From: Apteryx mantelli
Taxonomy: Eukaryota > Chordata > Aves > Apterygiformes > Apterygidae
Assembly: GCF_036417845.1 (NCBI RefSeq)
Contig: NC_089981.1
Span: forward strand, 19,798,001 to 19,862,000
Length of the DNA stretch: 64,000 bases
Direction of reading: 5' to 3'
Part shown: positions 57,681-64,000 of the stretch, in pieces
How the letters are laid out: each line of letters begins with the position of its first letter
Position numbering within the stretch: the stretch's first letter is position 1
Program-made: the position numbers and the translations under genes
The notes under the pieces: generated by a model
Told to the model about the DNA's origin: nothing
What the model saw: only the letters and a program-made list of their open reading frames with translations
Database searches by the model: none

Positions 57681-60514
57681 TGAAGGTCCTGAAAAAGATA
57701 AGGACAACTTAATTTGGGGGGGGAGGAAACAGGAGGATGGAGCAGCCATGAGTAACAGAAAGCTACATTCTCTTTTGCACCTTCATGCCGGGGTCCAGTA
57801 TTGTCTGCACTGCCTGCAGGAGCGCTGGTCATGGCCAGCTACCTGCAGCAGAGCTGCCGGCAAAGCCCCGTTTCACCATGCATCCTGGGGCTCTTGAGCC
57901 CAGCCAGCTTTCCCCTGGGTGTCAGCAACATCCTGAGGAGGCCAAGGCAGAAGCTTTTCCTGGGCAGATGTGGTCATTCCTTGCCTGACCCAGCTACCTG
58001 CCCAAGCAAGTGGGGAGTATGGGCTCAAACTCTCCTTCTAGCAAGTTCCTGTGCCGTTTCTCCTAAGCCCATCTGGACTTGTTTCCATAATGCAGGAACA
58101 ATACAGATGTGAGGCGAGCTTGGACCTGACAACAGCCTGGGACCCACTCTTGAAACACCACCAGCACCTGGCAGAGCAGTGTCCAAGTGTGCCCTGGATG
58201 TCGGTGTGCTCTCTGCTTCCCGGTACTTTGTCCCCTGGACTCCGGGTAGCACTGGTGGGGAAGATGCTCTTCTACAGACGTGTCATCCCGTGGTGAAAAG
58301 TAAGTGTAACCAACCCAGGGATGGTTGTGTGTTTGGGTGAGGCAAGGGGGACCTGTGAGGTTTGGGGTATCCTGTCTCATCAGTCCCCCAAATCCCTTCT
58401 TGCACGTTACAGTAGGCGTGCTTGTTCTCTCACTCATTTGTGCATCTCTCCTCCTGCAGCTCCTGGTGGGATGCAGTGAAGTATACCTGAGGAGTATGTT
58501 TGCATACTATGCCTTTTGTCAGTACATACTCTGTTTTTGAGATCCCCATGATTAAGGGAATGGTGCTCAGGGGCAGGCATTGACACCTGAACAGGCATTT
58601 CCAACAATTATGATCCAAAATCACCCCACCCACAGGACCTCATCCTCTTAACATACATTAGTCTTCCACAGTTTTCAGCAGAACCTGAAATCTCCAACTG
58701 TCGTGCCTCTTACCTGGATACAGACAAACTGTAATGATTCAGACAAACTTTCAAAAGTGAATAGTAATGGTGAGGTATTTGGCCAGCATTCATTTTGGAA
58801 GCGTGCCACGGGCGAGACAAGCTGACAAAGGTTCTGCCTTATTCTGGGACGTGGAAAAAATTAACTTTAGCACCTGACTTAAACACAGTGCTAAACTAAG
58901 AATCCCCCTTGGCCGTGTTGCTTGTGCACTATGACACTCTTCCTGCTCGTGAATTCTAGTGAGCAGCACAGGTCTAGTAAGGTTAATCCAACACCATGTG
59001 TAGAAGCATTATTCCATGTGCCCTGCCATTTCCCACCTCTTCTTTTGCATCTTTGCTGCATTCTTTATCAGTAGTTTCTTACCAAGATCCTTTATTTTCC
59101 TACCTCACATTGGTGCTCCTGCAGTTCTTCACAGTTCTCCTCCGTCCCAGTGAAACTACAGGCAGGTAGGATCATCAGCCAGGTGCTGACAGAGGATTTT
59201 GTCCAGGATAACTTTGTAGTTATCCCGTTCTTCTCAGAGACATATGAGGACAGTCAACACATCGCCATCCAGCATCTCTTTGTCTCAGAAATTCACTCAC
59301 GTTTGCTCCGTTCAGTGGTCTCCCCGAGCTATTGGCAGACCCCCGCTCAGTGAGGACTGAGCGGAAGTCCAAATATAGGCTCTGTCGGTCTCTGTGAAAC
59401 CAGAATGATGTCCCACTCATCCCATACTCATGGGATAAGTTATCAGAGGTTCTCCAGGGCACCTGGTAAACAGAGCGAGCTTCCCCTGAGGACCTGGGCT
59501 TGCATCACGCAGAGATTTCTCTCTGCAGGTTATGTTTTGGCAAATCCCCCAAACATATCAGAAATAATGCCTGCAGACGATAAGTCATTATACTGATGCA
59601 CTTAACTTTGCAGGGAAGAACTAAACACAAGACAATGCATTTCTGTGGAAGGATGTAAATCAGAAGAACAACTTCTTCCTGTGTTTCTGGAGAAACACAT
59701 ACAAGTAACTTCTTACTGCTGGCTCAATTGAAGGAAATCTGTTCATCTCTGTCATGGCCAGTCACGTTAAATTTACTTTTATTTGTGTAATATTTTTGCT
59801 TGAATTGAACATGTATCTGTTAAAGAAAAAGCATAGCAAAATACAGAAATCAATCTGCTACCATTCTCCCTTCTCCAGTTTGAAGACAACTTGCAGTTTC
59901 ATATTGTTCTTTCTCCCACGGCATTGTGCGGCAGGTTTTTCCTCGGGTTGGGTGCCATATCAGCTGCTTTACTCAGTCTTTTCAAGGACTCAGGCTAGCT
60001 TTGGACACCTCTGCAGGACATATCACTCATCAGAAGCACCTGTTTCTCACTGTACAGGATTAAGGACACCTGGACAACAAGGCCAGACCTACAGAAACAA
60101 CTTTTCAACACCTGCAGTTAGGCGGGTGAATCCCAACCAGGACACTCTTTTACCAAGTCTCTGAGTTCACACTCAGTGAGTTTACATCTGTTGTTACTAA
60201 GTCTTTCCTTCTGGGATTTACCTCCAACTCTGGAGGTAACACCTACCTCTGGGCTAGTTTACCTGAGGTTCCCTCTGCTCACAAGAAAAGGTGTCCAACC
60301 TAAAACATGCCACGTGCCACCATTAAGACATGTTCAGGAGCTGCTCTGCTGCACTCATGCCACTAGAGAGCAGTGGTGGTATTTTAAGGATGCTTGGAAA
60401 ATCCCAGGACGTCTCATTCAACATGTTGGCTAGTTTAGCATTACTGTCTCCACATCACACACTATCCATGGAGCCTGCACAAAGGTCCTGGCTCTTCAGC
60501 CCCTTCGTAGGTGA

Positions 60515-61409
60515 TCACTGAATCAGACTAATCACGGACTCGGGTGGGAAGGGACCTCAGGAGGCCTCTAGTCCAACCTCCTCCTTAATGCAGGTTCAAC
60601 ACTGAATTCACATCACATTGCGCAGGGCCTTCTCCAGTCAAGGCTTGAAAAATCTCCAAGGATGGAGGCTGCACAGCCTTGCTGGACCCTCTTCCAGTGC
60701 CCGACTGTCCTCTGGGGTGAAAAACGGTCTTCTATACAATCATACCTCCCCATTTCGGTTTATGACCGCTGTCCCTCATCTCTCTGCTGTGCGCCTCAGC
60801 AGAGCCTGGCTTTGGCTTCTTGATAACCGGCGTGTAGGCACTGTGAGGCTGCTCTTAGGTCCTCCCAAGGCCTTCTCGTCTCCAGGCTAAGTAAGCACTT
60901 TTCCCTCAGCTTCTTCTCACAGGTGGCCCCCAACTGTCTTGGGGGTCCCTGCTAGACTTGCTCGGGTTTGTTGACACCGTTCTTGCTGTGGGAGGCCAAA
61001 CCTGGAGGGGGTACCCAAACATGGCCTAAGAAGTGCCAAGTAAAGGGGGATAAGCACAGCCCTCCACATCCTGGCTGTGCTCCTGTGCACGTGGCCCAGG
61101 ATGCTCTAGGCTCCACTCGCTGCCAGGGCACACTGCTGGCTCAGGCTTGCCTGCCAGGACTGCAGGTCTCCCAGCAGAGATGCTCCCCAGCGCACACCAG
61201 TCTGTCACAGGCACAGCACTTATCATTTGTCCCCGCTGAAGTTCATGAGGTTCCTGGCGGCCCATTCCCCCAGCCTGCCCAGGTCCCTCTGCACAGCCAC
61301 CCTGCCCACAAGCATATCAGCTGGTCCAGCCCCACAGTTTGGCATCACCCACACACTTGACGAGGGTGCACTCCATCTCCTCCATGCATTAACAAAAACC
61401 TAAAACAGG
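60515..61409 (-). mobile_element. CR1 LINE 3' fragment, unit E
   Basis: Copy of the unit A element with no difference seen. Confidence 0.85.
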
Positions 61410-63780
61410 ACAGCTCCAGGACAAAGCTTCAGGAAGCAGCGAGGGCCAGCTGGGACCTCAGCACAGGCAGGACCCTCCCCATGGGGACACAGACCCACAG
61501 GCACAGAGCCAGCAGGCAGAGCCTGGGGCTGGCAACAGGCTCCCTTGACAGCCCCAGGCATGGCAAGCAAGGAGCCAGGTCTGGGGCCCATCCAGAGGCG
61601 ACCTATGGTGCAGGTCTGAGGTCCACCCAGGAGGCAGAGACCAGGCTGGAGACAAGCACACCTACAGCATAGCTCAGGAAGAGGCTGAAGGCCCTGGGCT
61701 GAGCTTAAACAGGGCTCCTGGGCCATGGGCAGGGTGGTGTGAGTGGGGCTCCAGGTGAGGCTCCTCAGGGCTATTATGCCCCCTTGCTGCCCTCAGGGCA
61801 CTAAAATGCACAATGAATGCCATCCCAGGAGGGATAGAGAAGGCATTAAACAGGAACATTTTGACCAGTTCAGAAAGCAATGTTTTTTGTCGGACGTGGA
61901 AGTATACCATCTTGGCACATACACTTGGACCTTTTCATCTGCATTATGAAAAGGCACCTTTCATTTAAAGATTGATCTTTATTTTAAATGGCTTAAGTAA
62001 ATTGCAAATAAATAAACTTCATGCTGCGTCCAATAGAAATGCACTTTTCAGTGTTTCATCTTTATTCCGCGCGCACACACACACACACGCATATATATAT
62101 ACATATAAAGAGAGGCAAATGTACATATGTATATGTGTACAGATGGAAAGGAACCAAGTCTCTAGCATTCTTCCCACCACCCTGAGGATAACCTAAGGCA
62201 GAACAGACCTTGCAATCAAAACTGAGGTCGCTGGGACACTTGCAAAGCAGAGGTATTGGTCCAGCATCACAGAGTCCACCATTCCCCAGCAATGTGCTCC
62301 TCTATCACACAGAAGTGAAAACAAGGCGATAATCATGTCCCTGAGCACAGTAAGCTTAACTGAAAGGACCATCCTTTCAAAACACACAGGAACCTTTTTG
62401 TTTTTGTTTTTTTTAAAGCAATGCATAGTGCCAGGATAACTCTCTTCTCCCAGGGAGAGGATTTGGGACAAAAGAGGTTCCTCGTGGTCAGAGGACAGTG
62501 GGGCAAGCAGACCAAAAGAACTTTGGGTTTCCATGAGAAATTGCGCCAGTGAAAAGCTGAAGATCAGGGTAGCTCTGCAGCTGCTTGGCCCAGCATGTGT
62601 TTGGTGGGGTGCCTCTACCCTGCGCAACAGGCAGGGTAAGGCAACACTGAAGCTGCCCACTCAAAGGAAGAGAAGGCAGAAATTCTACTCCTACTCTTGA
62701 TTTCTTATTCCAAATGGCAAGGAGGGCTTCATCGCCTGTAACAGGGAAGCTCCCAACTGGTGATCAGCCTGTGACTGTGCAGCGATGTTGCTGGGGCAGC
62801 TGGCTGAGCCCTCAAGCCGCAGGAGAGCATCTGCCAGGCTGCACTGGTCCTAGGTCAGGGGATGGCTTGGGTGATCTCTCAAGGTCTCCACTAGCACAGA
62901 TTTTCTAAACTGTAAGTTGAGACCGATTGCGAACTCACAAGGAACAACATGAATAACCGCGAGCCTTGAGTTGGGACTGCCATCTTCCCCGCTCTCGCCT
63001 GGAAAGAGCACAGTGATGGACACCAAAGGCTCCAGTCCTGAAAGCTTTTCTCTGTAGGAGTGCAAAGATACCGATGTGGAACAAGCAAACTAGGTGGCTG
63101 GGGGAGTCGAGCCGCGCTGGGTGAGGGAGGGCTTGAACACACCTTTAGCGCCCATCACAGCAGTCTTGCAGGGCAAACGCCTTCTACCAGCCCGTGTCTC
63201 CACTCCAGGTAGATTTCACACCTTCTTGGAGTCCACAGATCCCTCAGGCTCTCCAGAGACCTTGGAAAGGCTTCCTCTTTTCCTGGAGCTTCAAGTCTGC
63301 TTCCCTGCCACCCCCCAGCCAGCTCCCCCTGAGCCAGCTGTCTCCCCAGTCCCTCCCAGAGCCAGCAGCCCCCCTTCCTTCCTCCAGAGCCTCTCCCCGG
63401 GCAGGCAGGCACCTCTCTCCCCAATATATGACCTTTTTCTAAACATCATTTATCATATCTGGACACCATCTGACAAGGAGACATTTTGACCACCCAGCAC
63501 AGCATAGCTGATTTGAACTCTGCAGTAAGAAAGGAAGTGGCAAGCAACTAATGCCTGAACGGAGCTGGATTAGCTCCTGAAAAGAAGGATTTGCTAGAGC
63601 TGCCCACAAGGACTAAAGGTGATTCAGAAGTCTTTCCAGTCCTACATCACATTTCTACAGAAAAGCGATCGCCAGCCCCATGAGATTATCTCCTAGGACT
63701 ACCAGGGCATGGCTACCGAGCTATCTAACACTAGCCCCTCTGCTGGCTTTTTCTTTCTTCACTCAGGCTGGGAAGAAAGG
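61410..63780. other. No gene recognised (unit E)
   Basis: Counterpart of 2346-4716, with no difference seen. It contains the dispersed repeat and the CA/TA microsatellite. Confidence 0.5.
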
Positions 63781-64000
63781 ATGGTAGAAAACTGCACAGA
63801 AGCAATAGAGTTCATTCTTGAGGGGTTTTCAGACTGCCTGGAACTGCAGATTCCCCTTCTCTTGGTTTTCCTGGTGAGCTACGTCATCACATTAGTGGGG
63901 AATCTCAGGATGATCTTTCTAATTGGGGTTGACCCTCAACTTCACACCCCCACGTACTTCTTCCTCAGTCACCTGTCCCTTGTAGACCTCTGCTGCTCCT
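63781..64000 (+). pseudogene. Olfactory receptor pseudogene, unit E (runs off window)
   Basis: Same sequence as the first 220 bases of the unit A pseudogene, including the GNLRM form of helix 1. It ends at the window edge within helix 2, before the positions of the disabling stops, so its state cannot be judged. By identity with A it is expected to be a pseudogene. Confidence 0.8.

Larger units (their letters stand above)
55049..59064. repeat. Segmental duplication unit D, right part only
   Basis: Aligns to unit A from 10300 onward, at first with an offset of 44749. Homology begins inside the OR coding sequence, covers the OR 5' flank, the TAG microsatellite and the second CR1, and runs to the unit end. 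Unit D lacks about 340 bases equivalent to 12505-12843, including the 3' end of the CR1. It keeps the terminal 420 bases that unit A has lost. Confidence 0.93.
59065..64000. repeat. Segmental duplication unit E, apparently identical to 1-4936
   Basis: Every stretch compared, including the CA/TA microsatellite, indel positions and private substitutions, matches 1-4936 at a constant offset of 59064. Units A and B differ by a few percent over the same interval. Either the copy is very recent, with a period of 59 kb, or the assembly repeats one piece twice. The copy runs off the right edge. Confidence 0.95.

Overview
The window is vertebrate nuclear DNA, almost certainly from a bird. It carries many 5'-truncated CR1 LINE copies whose 3' ends read like the avian consensus, class II olfactory receptor (OR) genes, a MROH (maestro heat-like repeat) gene with short introns, and a GC-rich SUN-domain gene. 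No rRNA, tRNA or CRISPR array was seen.

Layout. A segmental-duplication unit of about 14 kb dominates both sides. Unit A (from 1) and unit B (from 14416) are full tandem copies. Each holds, in order, a minus-oriented CR1, a plus-strand OR pseudogene, a plus-oriented CR1 tail with a reverse transcriptase remnant, an intact minus-strand OR gene and a second minus-oriented CR1. Unit C (28236-31127) is cut off inside its first CR1. About 24 kb of sequence found once in the window follows: the 3' part of a MROH gene (plus), a truncated OR fragment, a CpG island, a region with exon-like blocks of unknown identity, and a complete ten-exon SUN-domain gene (minus). The array resumes at 55049 inside the coding sequence of a third intact OR gene (unit D). 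From 59065 to the end (unit E) the sequence matches positions 1-4936 with no difference that I could see.

Genes. The three intact ORs (311 residues each) are odorant GPCRs. Their starts are fixed by a splice acceptor just upstream and by a stop in the 5' leader of copy B. The ORs of A and B match that of D up to residue 245 and then become a different paralogue, so a recombination junction lies in the reading frame. The SUN gene reads through ten exons with every intron phase matching and gives a 318-residue SPAG4/SUN3/SUN5-type protein of the nuclear envelope. The MROH gene lacks its upstream exons and has one non-canonical splice donor. The genes do not form a pathway; the common theme is tandem duplication, exchange between copies, and breakpoints in CR1 and OR sequence.

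Limits. Identities were judged by eye. Intron positions were inferred from splice signals, reading frame and family resemblance, not from transcripts.
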